Positions 22,672 to 33,895 of a stretch of 64,000 bases of DNA are shown in pieces. Position 1 is the stretch's first letter, and each line of letters begins with the position of its first letter. Made by a program: the position numbers and the translations under genes. Source of the DNA: Dillenia suffruticosa (lineage: Eukaryota > Streptophyta > Magnoliopsida > Dilleniales > Dilleniaceae); the NCBI GenBank assembly GCA_033439265.1, contig JAVTVX010000010.1, positions 1-64,000 of the forward strand, read 5' to 3'. The notes beneath the pieces are model-generated. The model was not told where the DNA came from and did no database searches. It was given only the letters and a program-made list of their open reading frames with translations.

Positions 22672-23378
22672 CACTACAAAAAAACACGGCTTTTGCGACG
22701 GACCTTTACGACAAATATTTTTTGTTGATATTTTGCGACGAATTTAGCGACGAAAATAAATTTTATAGCCATTTTCCAATGATATTAGCAACGAAAAAAA
22801 CTTCGTAGCTAACTTAGCGACGAAATCATTCTTCGTCGCTGAATTTGGGATGAAAACAAATTTCGTCGCTGAATCAGCGACGAACAGATGTTTCGTCGCA
22901 AATTCAGCGACGAAGAATGATTTCGTCGCAGATTTCAGCGACGAAAACGAGTTTCGTCGCTGATTTTAGCGACGCAAAGTATTCGTCGCAAATTTCAGCC
23001 ACGAATAAGTTGTTCGTCGCTGAAATCAGTGACGCGCAGAGATTTCGTCGCTGAAATCGCAACGAAAAGAGCTTTTCGTTGCAGATTCAGCAACGAACAA
23101 ATGTTTCGTCGTAGACTCAGCGCCGAACATTTTTGTTGTCGCGGATTTCAACGATAACTAGGAATTTGGTTGCTGATTTCAGCGACAAAATTAATATTTG
23201 TTGCTGAAATTTAAAATTTGGCCACAAATGAAACGACAAAATACCACATTCGTCCCTGATATGTGCGACGAAACATGGTTCGTGATTAAAAAAATCATTC
23301 GTTGAAGCCTTTGAACGACCGAAAAGGGATTTTCAGTGATGGATTATTCCGTCGCAAAAAATTTGTTTTCTATTAGTG
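22672..23378. promoter_or_regulatory. 5' terminal and subterminal region of the CACTA element
   Basis: After the CACTA terminus come more than a dozen copies, in both orientations, of a motif close to TTCGTCGCTGA (for example 22807-23130), often paired as short inverted repeats. In En/Spm such subterminal sites bind the TNPA protein and form the upstream control region. At its inner edge (23340-23378) the sequence reads gtcgcaaaaaatttgttttctattagtg. That looks like another CACTA right end, but it lacks a matching target duplication. Confidence 0.75.
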
Positions 23379-23949
23379 AATTTTCTACTTCATTATTTAT
23401 ATTTAATAAAAATTTAAAAATGTTTAAATTTTACATGACATTTTTCCTAATCAAATATAAATATTATTAAATGAAAGTGCACATTTTTATAATTAAGTAT
23501 TGTAATAGTTAAATGAAACCGCTGAAAGCGTTGCTAGTGTTGATTTATGCATAATTCTTCATGCATTTCCTCTATATTTGTACAATTTGCCCCTCACGAA
23601 TGCACATTGATGTGCTTAATGCACTTTGCCTAAAAATAAGAAAGGGAACCCAAAGCTCATGCAATTGGAGCCGAAATACGTTTATAAAATTAGTTAGTTA
23701 GTTAGTTAGTTAGTTAGTAATAGTAAATAATTAAGTAGATAGTTAGTAATTAAAATAAATAAAAAATTATATAAAGATATTAGATGAAAAAATAATAATA
23801 GCATGTCATGAATTTGATCTTTGCGCATACTTTTCATTCTGTAGACATGTATAAAATTAATTCAAAAAAAAACTTTAAAATAACCAAAAAAGGTCATGAT
23901 TTCAGCGACGAACGCGTGGTTCGTCGCTGATTTCGTCACAAAAGTTTTT
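23379..23949. other. AT-rich spacer inside the CACTA 5' region, with TTAG microsatellite
   Basis: A (TTAG)n run of about seven units lies at 23690-23718. The spacer ends with another subterminal-type motif pair (tcagcgacgaa..ttcgtcgctga, 23900-23930), so the subterminal repeat field seems to be split by about 520 bp of unrelated DNA. Confidence 0.6.
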
Positions 23950-24056
23950 TAATGTCTTCCTTCTCCACACAATTTTCCTCTCCTTCTCTTCCCCCACTTT
24001 CCCGTCCCTCTCTTCCCCGCGGTCGTCTCCCTCTGATTCACGGTTTCAATGAGGTA

Positions 24057-24089
<33 letters not shown>

Positions 24090-24575
24090 AGATCTGGCGG
24101 CATTGCCGCCGGATCTTGGCGGGGGAGGGGTAGCGCCCCTCCCCCTGGTTGCTTTCAACAGCGGGGGAGGCGCCGCAGCGCCTTCCCCCGTTGAGATCCG
24201 GCTACAGAGGTCGGATCTGGGGACGGGATGGCCCCGCCCGCATCTTCGCAGGGGGGGCCGACCGGGGGAGGGGCAGCGCCCCTCCCCCGGGTTGCTTTCA
24301 ACAGCGGGGGAGGCGCAGCAACGCCTCCCCTCGCTGAGATCCGGCCACAGAGGCCGGATCTGGGGACGGGATCGCCCCGCCCGCATCTTCGCAGGCGGGG
24401 CCGACCGGGGGAGGGGTTAGAGCCCCTCCCCCGGGTTTCTTTCAACAGCGGGGGAGGCGCCGCAGCGCCTTCCCCCGCTGAGATCCGGCCACAGAGGCCG
24501 GATCTGGGGACGAGATGGCCCCGCCCGCATCTTCGCAGGCGGGGCCGACCGGGGGAGGGGTTAGAGCCCATCATT
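23950..24575 (+). repeat. GC-rich tandem repeat (143-144 bp unit) in the CACTA 5' leader
   Basis: After a CT-rich tract (23955-24090), a unit containing gagatccggccacagaggccgg, cgcatcttcgcaggcggggcc, gggggagggg and ttcaacagcgggggaggcg recurs with starts near 24193, 24336 and 24480, plus partial copies on each side. A fragment (gggggaggcgccggcgcctcccc) reappears at about 25010-25035. The contrast with the AT-rich surroundings is sharp. Spm/En has a GC-rich, internally repetitive downstream control region in its untranslated first exon, in this same place between subterminal repeats and transposase; the parallel is inferred from position and composition. A possible splice donor lies at AATGAG|GTACTC near 24051. 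The frames stay open because the unit is near a multiple of three. Confidence 0.8.
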
Positions 24576-26578
24576 GTTTGAGGGGTTGGAGCCATCATGG
24601 CCATTTGTTGCTGTTGCCTTTGTTGCATTAGCTGCACATTTCCTAGCCATCCTGCAAACACCCAATTATATGAATTGTTTTTTTTTTTTTTAAAAGGAAA
24701 CATTATGTGTTCATTTATAAAACTCATAGCAAGTCTCAATATTATTTTTGTAATACCAAATTATACTTAAGCACATTATACCACATGCAAAAATTTTAGG
24801 TATCGGAAATATTTTAGTGCCAAAGACCCGATTTTAGAAAATTGGTGTCAATTTAGTTAAACATAGGTATGAATTTCTAATATAAAAAATTATCAATATA
24901 ATAATAATTATAAATCTCTTTGAGAAAGAAATTTAATTTTTTTATTTATAAAATCCTACATTTACCACTAAATTTTTTCTAATTTAGTTGAAAAAAATAT
25001 GTGATCAGAGGGGGAGGCGCCGGCGCCTCCCCCTGCTGAGATCCATGCATTTGTTAATTTTATTATGCTATATTATGCTTGATAGTGTATGCATTTGTTA
25101 ACACACAAATGAGAAGTTTTGAAGAGTATAGCAAGCAAGTATTTATTCAATGTAAGAGTAGAGTTCATTTGCGATTGCATGTATTAACTAGGTAGAATTC
25201 TACTATATTATGTTTGATAGTGTTGTAAAATACTGGTGTGCATTTGTGGTTCTTCAATTGTATGATAACAATTTTACAACTAAGCAAGAGGTGAGAAAAT
25301 ATGTCAATTTTTGAAACCTTTTTATGAAATGCCCATCTTGATTTAATACAATCAGTTTAAAAAATTTTATCAATATAATGAGAGATCAATATAAAAAATT
25401 CATTGCTACGTTCCTTTCTTAATGACACATTGTATTAGGTCCTGAATGTAGAAAAATGTTGGTAAGGGCTGCTAGAGCGTAGTCTAGAAGTGAGGCATCA
25501 CATCTCTACCTAGATGTGGTGACGAGTAAACATGGTTTCTTGCATCTATTGAGTGATTATGTTTCAAATGTGACAAGGGTAATCTAAATAATCTCACCAT
25601 GTAACATTCTTTATGGTCATGAATCTGTGATAGGGACTTGGACCAGAGGTCATTAGACTTTGCCTTTATGGGGGTATGACTTTAGGCATCACCTAAAATC
25701 CAAATTGTGCGACATTGCATCTCTGACTTAAGTTGGCAGCCGCTACAGCGAAAAGGTGTTAAGGTACGCCCATTATTCTCTTTGTTTTTTTCTTCTTTAC
25801 TTTCCTTTGTTTGCTGCATCTGCTTTCATTTCTTATTTACTATTTAGTGATTATGGGCTTAAGGATTTGTATGTCACTTACCCCATCATTGCAAGTATCA
25901 AGTGGCTAGACTGAGACAATCTATAGATACAAACATTGGCAAAATTACTACTTTTGGTTACATTGGACAATGACAATGACAAATCTTAAAGCCCAATAGC
26001 ATAGAAATTGAAACCGTAATTTCAGCAAAAAGAAAAATAAAGAAGCACTAAGATGTTAAATGTTCTCTACATAATTAAAAATTTATAATACATATAATGC
26101 TATATATAGTTAATATATATTGTTAATCTTATATAATATATTTTAATATTAGATTAATTCTAAATAACATTAATGGTTTTGCATTGCAGATGTGTTTGCG
26201 TTGATTGAACGTGTTGTTCAATTAGAGGGGAGAAATTATTGTCTTGAAGCGGTCGAGGTATATATTTTTTTTCGTATATTTTATTTTATTTTCTTTGTTT
26301 TATATCCCTTATTCCTAATTTCAATGTATGTATGTTGTGAATTCGTTAATGCAATAGTTATAAATTATTTTGTTATTTTTTCCGACTCAACGTTTTTATA
26401 TTGGTTAAATTTTTTGAAAATATGTTAAATAATTTTAAAATGTTTTGTTATTAGATGTTCTTTATTTCTTATTAATGTTTTTTTTCAGTATAATATATAG
26501 TTTGTTAATAATTACTTTATTAATATTTTCTAATCTTTATTTTTTTAAACAGCGACAATGCAAAACGAAAGAAATTGA
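24576..26578 (+). other. Presumed leader/intron region upstream of the CACTA transposase
   Basis: AT-rich and without convincing coding sequence. Possible short exon-like pieces occur near 25440-25770 and 26190-26260 (the latter followed by a GT), but no domain is visible. The stretch separates the GC-rich block from the transposase start. En/Spm-type genes often have long 5' introns, which is the likely explanation. Confidence 0.5.
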
Positions 26579-29500
26579 ATGTATAATAAGAATTTACCTG
26601 ATCGTCGTGGTTTAACTGATGAGTTTATTTGTGGGGTAGAACAATTCTTGAATTTCGCTACTAGTAAAGTTGAGTTTATGGATGGCAATAAATTAAGTTG
26701 TCCGTGTAGAAAGTGTGGTAATGGCAAATTTCATGTATGTGATAATGTTAGGGAACATCTTTGTAGATTTGGTTTTACTTTAAATTATTACAATTGGACT
26801 TGTCATGGTGAACCGTTTATATCTGATGAAAAGTATGTGCGAAATATGGATTATTCAAGTAGAGGGGATAACAATTGTTATGATCAGTTAAATCCATATT
26901 AGCAGATGGTATTTGATGCAGCGGGTCAAAATTTTGATCCCCAAACAAACTATGCAAGTTCTAGTTCTGTACCAACAAATCAAGATGTACCTACAAGTTA
27001 TGCATCACCATTGGAGGGGGTAGAAGCAACATGTGTCGATGAGAATGTGCAAGATGAGAATTATTTGTCTAACCAATTTCAAGAAATGTTGAGAGCTGCA
27101 GATGAACCGTTATGTGTTGGTTGTGACACCCACACTAAATTGTCATTAACGGCTAGAATGTTAAATGTTAAGGCAGAGCATAATTTGTTTGAGAATTGCT
27201 TCAATGATATTGTTCAAGTAATGGGAGAAGTATTGTCTCGTGATCATATAATGCCGAATGACTTTTATAGTATGAAAAAGTTGGTGAATGACTTGGGTCT
27301 TCCGGTGAAAAGAATTGATGTATGCAGAGATGGTTGCATGTTGTTTTGGGGAGCTGATGAAAATATACAATTTTGTAAATTCTGTAACCAAAGTAGGTAC
27401 AAGAGTACTAGGACAACAGGTCGTACTCAGCGACGTAAACCATTCAAGCAAATGTTTTATTTGCCCTTGACTCCTAGATTGCAAAGACTTTATGCATCGA
27501 AAGCTACTGCTGAATATATGACTTGGCATGCAAATCATCAAACAAAGGAAGGGTTAATGTGTCATCCTTCGGATACAGAGGTGTGAAAAAATTTTGATAT
27601 GACATATCCTAAATTTGCAAGAGAGACTCGAAACATTAGGTTAGGTCTTTGTGCTGATGGCTTTGCTCCATTTGGAAAATCAAGGAAAACTTATTCATGT
27701 TGGCCAGTGATATTAACTCCGTATAATTTTCCTCCGGGTATGTGTATGAAAACACCCTATATGTTTTTGACATTGGTTATACCGGGCCCGCAAAATCCGA
27801 AGAAGTTGATAGATGTTTATATGCAACCATTGATTGCAGAGTTAAAACAGTTATGGAATGACGGTGTTCTTACGTATGATGTTAACACTGATCAGATGTT
27901 TGTAATGAAGGTAATTCTTCTTTGGACGATAAATGACTTCCCAGCTTATGGCATGCTATCGGGATGGAGTACTGCTGGAGTTTTAGGATGTCCAATATGT
28001 ATGGAGAGATCTAAATCATTCAGATTGAAATATGGTAAGAAGGCGAGTTATTTTGATTGTCATAGACAATTTTTGCCACAAAATCATAAATTTAGAAGAA
28101 ATAAAGAAGAATTTACGAAAAATAAATTTGAAAAAATACCTCCTCCATTGAGATTAACTCGTCAACAAATTTGGGAGCGAGTGTCTCAATTTCCATCTGT
28201 GATTGAAGACCCACATGGTACAACGTACGGATATGGAAGTGTGCATAAATGGACCAAACGGAGTATATTTTGGGATTTACCATATTGGAAAACCCATCTA
28301 ATTCATCATAATCTCGATTTGATGTATATCGAGAAAAATGTTTTCGAAAATGTGATTAATATATTGATGGATGTCTCTAGAAAAACGAAAGATAACTTGA
28401 ATGCGAGAAAAGATATGCGGCTTCATTGTAATCGGCCTACACTTGATGTGGATGGAAGTAGTAAGGGACCAAAACCAAAGACAATTTATACAATAAATAA
28501 AAATCAGAGACGGAAAGTTTGTGAATGGTTAAAATCCCTTAGATTTCCTGATGGTTATGCCTCAAATCTTGGGAGATGTGTCGATATGAAAGAATGCAAG
28601 TTGATTGGATTGAAAAGTCATGATTGTCACATATTTATGGAAAAATTGATTCCGATTGCTTTTAAGGAACTATTACCAGATTTTGTATGGGCCGTCATTA
28701 CAGAGTTAATTATTTTCCTACATGATATTTGCTCGACAGTATTAAAGGAATCACATATGGCGAAATTAAAGAGAGATATCCTTATTATTTTATATAATTT
28801 AGAAAGGATTTTTCCTCCATCATTTTTTGATTCCATGGAACACCTTTTGGTTCACTTGCCTTATGAGGCCAGAGTTGCAGGTCCCATCCAATATCGATGG
28901 ATGTATCCATTTGAAAGGTAACTTTTGCACATTCTCATCATAATAATATTTATAGTGCATGTCAATGTACTAAATTTATTATATATCATTTTCTGATACA
29001 CTTTTCATTCCCTATCAATTAGATTTTTATATCATTTGAAGAGAAAAGTGAAAAATAAGTCACGGGTTGAAGCATCTATTGTTAATGCATACATTGCGGA
29101 GGAAGTGACAACTTTTGCTTCATATTATTTCGAGCCTCATGTCCAGTGTAAGAGACGGCGCACGGGTAGAAATGATGAGAGTCTTGTTGATCCTAATTTA
29201 AAATCATTCTCTATTTTCAACTATCTCGGTCGACCAAGTGGGTCATGTAAGGTTAGATATTTAACTGTGAAAGAATAGCGGGCAGTCAATACATATATTT
29301 TACTGAATTGTCCAGAAGTTACGCCATACTTCGAGTAAGTCCTTTTTTCTCAAATATAAAAAATGTATTCTTTGTTTTGATAAAATTGTTGACATAAATC
29401 GTTTTCTTTAATCGTAGGATTTTTCAACATTCACGATCTGAACTATCAATGCATGAGTTCAATCGTGTGTGCGATGAAGATTTTGTAGCATGATTCAAAA

Positions 29501-30306
29501 CATATATTAGTTTTGCGAATTTTAAATTTTATATATATTTGATTATTAAAAAAATAACACATTTATTTTACTTTAGTTTCAATGTAATCAAGATCAAGTT
29601 GAACAAGAATTGTTACTTAATCTGTCATGGGGTCCAAATTCTACAGTACGAACTTGACCATCGTATTTTATAAACGGGTATAATTTTTACACTCAAAAAT
29701 ATGGAACCGGAAAAACTACTATGAATAGTGGTGTTTGTATACAGTCATCCAACGATGGAGGTGTAAAATATGAGTTTTATGGTTTGTTGGATGAAATTAT
29801 AGAGGTTGAGTACGCTGGAGCAGAGTTGCGAGTCGTTGTATTTATGTGCCAATGGTTTGACCCCGTAAAAGGGATGAATGTGCATCCAAAGTTTAATTTG
29901 GTTGATATAAATCATAAAAAATTTTATAAAAGATATGAACCATTCGTATTGGCACAACAAGCGATTCAAGTGTATTATGCTTCATATCCTAGTTTGAAAC
30001 GTGACAAAATTGATTGGTGGGCTGTTTGTAAAACGAAAGCACGAAAGAAAATTGAGGAACGTTGGGAAGACATGGCATATCAACAAATGGAAGTTGCCAA
30101 TACGTTTCAGACTGAGGAATATATTATTCCAACATTACAAGATCCACGTGGAGTAATGATAGATGTGGATCAAAATGAAATTCATGAGTCTGGCGATGAA
30201 GAACCTGATTTTGAGACAGATGATGAAGATGAGGATGAATTTGATGTTGAAGAATCTGATAATGAGGATGATGATGACAATAATGACTTTGATTTTTTAT
30301 CGTCGG
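26579..30306 (+). pseudogene. TNP2-type CACTA transposase (TNPD-like) with several nonsense mutations
   Basis: The start is ATG at 26579 (MYNKNLPDRRGL). Domains in order: Transpos_assoc (26579-26840, with CPCRKC), Transposase_21 (about 27100-28450, with GLCADGFAPFG, MLSGWSTAGVLGCPIC and HHNLDLMYIEKNVFEN), DUF4218 (about 28600-28990) and DUF4216 (about 29715-30050). The tail is acidic, Asp/Glu-rich. Likely introns: after TTTGAAAG|GTAACT (28918) to an AG before ATTTTTATATC (29023), after TACTTCGA (29335), and after ACATAT (29503). The enzyme would bind the TIRs and cut. In-frame stops occur at 26900 (TAG), 27584 (TGA), 29276 (TAG), 29491 (TGA) and 29655 (TGA), with the frame otherwise kept. Most appear to replace Trp. 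The next gene on the same strand follows closely. Confidence 0.9.
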
Positions 30307-30595
30307 TAAGTATTGTTTTTTTAAGATTTATTAAAATTGTCTAACATCATATGAAATTTTATTTTACTGTTTTCATGTGAAAATACATTTAGATTTGCAT
30401 ATTACGTTTCTCAATTTGTATGTTACATTTAGTGTCTCATATTTCATTTTCGAAATATTATTTGCTAATATGTTTTCTTGTTTTATAGATCATTTCGGAC
30501 GACAATTTAAATATAGTATGTTTCTTCATATACTCTATTATATTTTTTATAATCATGCAATATTCATTGCATGCAAAAAAAAACTCTTGTTACAG

Positions 30596-31757
30596 TTTCA
30601 ACGTGGAGGACATAGACGATCTTCTGATGCAAGACCAAACTCTTCGGCGTCACCGTCCGTTTCAGCTGTACCTTCCCATGCCCCTTCGCCTTGTACTGAT
30701 ATACCTTCACCATTTCCATCAGTTACACCTTCAATTGTACCTTCAATGTAAGATTCACACGTTGAAGGGGAAGATACGCGAGAGGTGATATCCCCTTGCG
30801 GAGATTCGTAAGTATTAAATTTTGAAATATTATCACAATTGTTCTTTATTTATATAGCTGATTAGTTTATTTAAATATTTTTTTACTAACCATTTTTTTT
30901 ATTTCTAATTTTATGATAGATTCACAAATTCTGTATATGTTATTCATGAGCTGAATAGAATCATTAACAACCATTGGGGAGGAGCATCAATGTCATACAC
31001 AAGTACTCCAGATGATATCAAAGAGTTACAGTGGAGAGAATTCAAGATAAATGAGGCCTCTAAGTTTAAATATAAAATTCAGTGTATAATTTAAATATAA
31101 CAAATTGTTTTTTTTTTTTCGCGAAAGTTCAATTGGGATGAGACCGAGGAGCTTGAAAAAAGAAGAATATTTTAAAAAAAATGCGGTCATCACATCCGAG
31201 ATGTACTAAATCATGCAAAAAAGAGTCGAAAGAAGCCACATTGCATCACCGCATCACCGAAAAAAATTGGCTCAACATTTTAAATTTCTGGGATTCCGAT
31301 GAGAGTCGACGGAGGAGTGAGCAGAATAAAATAAATCGATCTTATAATTCTGGGGAATCATCTACTACTTATGCGGGAGGCTCAATCAATATTGATGAGT
31401 ATAGAATTAGAATGGTAATTTGATTCAATTAATATTTTTTTGAATTTAATTCATTTATTTTTTCATTAATTCATCTAACGGTGTTTTGTTTTTAGACCAA
31501 GGAAATGGGATCACCGCCATCATTTAGAGAGACTTTCGCACCGACTTTTCAAAAAAAAGACAAGACCTGGAGTGGAGAGAGAGTTAGAACGGTTATGGTA
31601 TGTAATTTCAAAATTTTAAATTGTTTTATAAAAACTTTATAACAAATATTTGAACATATTATGCTCAATTTATCATCACATCATTATAATAAGAATTTAA
31701 TAGATTTGTCTATTCCAATATTTTCTCAAATACTTAAATTGAACTTTTCATTTCTAA

Positions 31758-31806
<49 letters not shown>

Positions 31807-32818
31807 CATTATAAAATAAAATTAGAGAATACATAATATCAAATTTGTTACGTCAATTCCAAATGATTGGTTCATTATGTCACGTATAGTATAATTTTTT
31901 CCTTTATTCGATCTGTTATAATTTCAAACTCGTAATAGTAGTCGAATTTTAATTTTAAATACAACACTCCTCATTATCTAAATATCATTTTAATGGATTA
32001 AGCAACTAAATATATAACTATAAGTATGTGTAATTTGAATTCCATAAGTGTATTAAATTTATAATATTTGATTGACAAGTATAATTTTTGTGTTTTATTG
32101 TTTACTGTCAATCGCTTAATGAGAAATACAATTTTGTATTCTGACTTTATTTGTTAGATTTTTTATTACATTGTTAAACTGTTAATTGACACTTCTATTT
32201 CTTTCGTTGGATATTTTAGTATATTATTATTTTAATTTTCTTCTAATTTCTTATATGATAATGCAGGAGAAATATGACCAGATTCTATTTAGAAATTCCA
32301 GTGGTAGTGATGATGATGCTACGTCTGAGCCATCTGTTAATGATATGGCTTTATGCCTCGAGGCAACTGGTGGAGCAAAGCAGGGAAGAGTACTTGGGAT
32401 GGGCTCGTTGAGCAGAACTTGCAGACTCAGTGGTCTAAGTTCTTCCGCCCAGACACCAGTAAAAGCAGAATTAATACAAATGAACCAAGAACTAAGCCAC
32501 ATGAAGGAGCTGTTAGCACAAAAAGACAATGAACTTCAAGCCATGCGCGTAGAACAACAGCGAAGAGACAATGAACTTCAAGCCATGCGCGTTGAACAGC
32601 AGCGAAGAGACAATGAATTTGAAGAGTTTCGCGCACAACAGAGGCTTATAATGCAGCATCTTCAGCTAGTCTCCGCTTCAAGTTCGATTCCCCCTTTTCT
32701 ATCTCCTCCAAATGATGGTGATGATGATTATGACATATTTGGTGATGGTGACGGTGATGGTGATGGTGGCGGTGACGGTAATGGTGATGGTGACGATGAT
32801 GGTGATAATGTTTCTTGA
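30596..32818 (+). pseudogene. Second CACTA gene, Transposase_24 family (TNPA/Ptta-like)
   Basis: Exons inferred from splice sites: about 30596-30807 (Ser/Pro-rich, ..PSHAPSPCTDIPSPFPS), one from 30920 (INNHWGGASMSY), about 31128-31414 (KKCGHHIRDVLNHAKKSRKK, NWLNILNFWDSDE, GESSTTYAGGSIN), 31496-31597 (KEMGSPPSFRETF..F.KKDKTW) and 32268-32818. The third and fourth are the conserved Transposase_24 core. The last exon has a coiled-coil segment built on a 14-residue repeat (DNELQAMRVEQQRR, about 2.3 copies, 32527-32625) and an Asp-Gly-rich tail. This class of protein binds subterminal repeats and regulates the element. A TAA stop and a one-base frameshift lie in exon 3, so the gene looks inactive. 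The exact 5' end is unclear. Confidence 0.8.
31755..31804. repeat. AT microsatellite in an intron of the second CACTA gene
   Basis: About 22 uninterrupted AT dinucleotides between the fourth and last inferred exons. Confidence 0.9.
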
Positions 32819-33159
32819 AATAATTTTTATTTCACGTTTATATTTAAGTAGACTTCTCATTAGAATTTCGTTTATACTTCTACAAATTTGATATTCTGTA
32901 ACTTATTTAGTACTGTTTAATATTATTTCATGACGATGGTAGTGTTTTTATAATTATTATTTCATTGATACTATTAGATGGTTAGTTGTTTGAATGAGTA
33001 AAGACTACATAAATTTCGTATTCTTGGCTGTTCGATGGTAGTGTGGATGATTTGTTGATGATGATGTTGGTGGTTTAGTTCATAAACTGGTTGGTTGAGA
33101 CTATCAGGGAGGAATATGATATATATGGAAATTTGGTGCAAATATTAAACAAATCAAAT
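32819..33159. other. 3' untranslated region of the CACTA genes
   Basis: T-rich sequence after the stop codon of the second gene, without open frames. No clear poly(A) signal can be singled out. Confidence 0.5.
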
Positions 33160-33895
33160 TTTTTTGTCGCAAATTTTCTACATTCGTCGCTAAATTCGTC
33201 GCTCATTTTAAAATTCGTCGCAAAATTTGTTGCTGAATTTTTAACATTTCGTTGCAAAATTCGTAGCAAAAGTCGTCGCCGATTTTGTCGCAGAATTGCG
33301 ACAAATTATATGAGAAATAAATTTTGTCGCAAATTGCGACGAAAATAATTTCGTCGCAAATTTTGTTGCAAATATTAGCAACAAAAAAACTATTGTTGGA
33401 AATTTGCAACGAGAAAATTTGTCGCTAATTTGTGACAAAAAATATTCGTCGTTGGCAAAATTGCAACAAAAAATTTTTTGATACTAATTTATCCGACGAA
33501 ATTTGCGACAGATAATTTTGAAACATACTATTTCGTCGCAAAATTGGTCGGAAAATTGCAACAAAAAAATATTGGTTGCTAATTTTTGCAACAATTTTTG
33601 CAACAAATATTTTATTGTTGGAAATTTTTCCGACAAAATTTTTCGTCGCAAATTTTGTCGAAAAATTATAACTAAAAAGTTTTGGTTGCTAATATTTGCA
33701 ACGAATTTCGTGACGAAATATAATCTGTCGCTAATTGGCGACAAATATCATATTTGTTTGTTGTAAAATTTTGCGACGAGTTATTAGCGACAAATTCTGT
33801 TTTGTCGAAAAATTGGTCGCTAAATAATTTAGCGACAAATATTTATTAAATTTTCGTCGTAAAATATGTAGCTAAATACAGGTTTTTTTGTAGTG
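33160..33895. promoter_or_regulatory. 3' subterminal and terminal region of the CACTA element
   Basis: A dense field of (t)tcgtcgcaaa / ttgcgacgaaa motifs, many arranged as short inverted pairs separated by AT-rich DNA, ends in GTTTTTTTGTAGTG. The motif type matches the 5' subterminal field (shared core GTCGC), as needed for both ends to bind the same accessory protein. Open frames here, rich in Lys/Phe/Ser, come from the repeats and are not genes. Confidence 0.8.

Larger units (their letters stand above)
22672..33895 (+). mobile_element. Full-length 11.2-kb CACTA (En/Spm) transposon
   Basis: Both termini read CACTACAAAAAAAC inward (22672-22685 and minus strand 33895-33882), a perfect 14-bp inverted repeat. 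TAA precedes (22669-22671) and follows (33896-33898), the 3-bp target duplication of CACTA elements. Subterminal regions (22690-23340 and 33160-33890) are crowded with TTCGTCGC/GCGACGAA-type motifs. The interior contains a GC-rich tandem repeat block, a TNP2-type transposase gene (26579-30306) and a second gene of the Transposase_24 type (about 30596-32818). Layout and order match autonomous En/Spm relatives. Both genes carry stops or frameshifts, so this copy is probably not autonomous. It is inserted in the old Copia element. Confidence 0.93.

Noticed and set aside
22690..23340. CRISPR-like array of short repeats with spacers
   Set aside because: Motifs are short, inverted as well as direct, irregularly spaced, and inside a CACTA terminus of a plant genome.
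22672..23378. A separate 707-bp miniature CACTA element
   Set aside because: The flanking triplets (TAA before, AAT after) do not match, whereas the end at 33895 gives an exact TAA duplication and restores the Copia frame. Kept only as a cryptic end in the findings.
23949..24739. Open frames of 117-194 codons across the GC-rich repeat on both strands
   Set aside because: The unit length near a multiple of three keeps frames open on both strands. There is no domain, and the position fits an untranslated control region.
26900..29657. Stops at apparent Trp positions as codon reassignment or programmed readthrough
   Set aside because: The host is a plant nuclear genome. Both TGA and TAG are involved, and the neighbouring gene also has a frameshift, so simple decay is the better explanation.
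33091..33766. Several overlapping Lys/Phe/Ser/Cys-rich open frames
   Set aside because: They arise from the CACTA subterminal motif array and occur in many phases.
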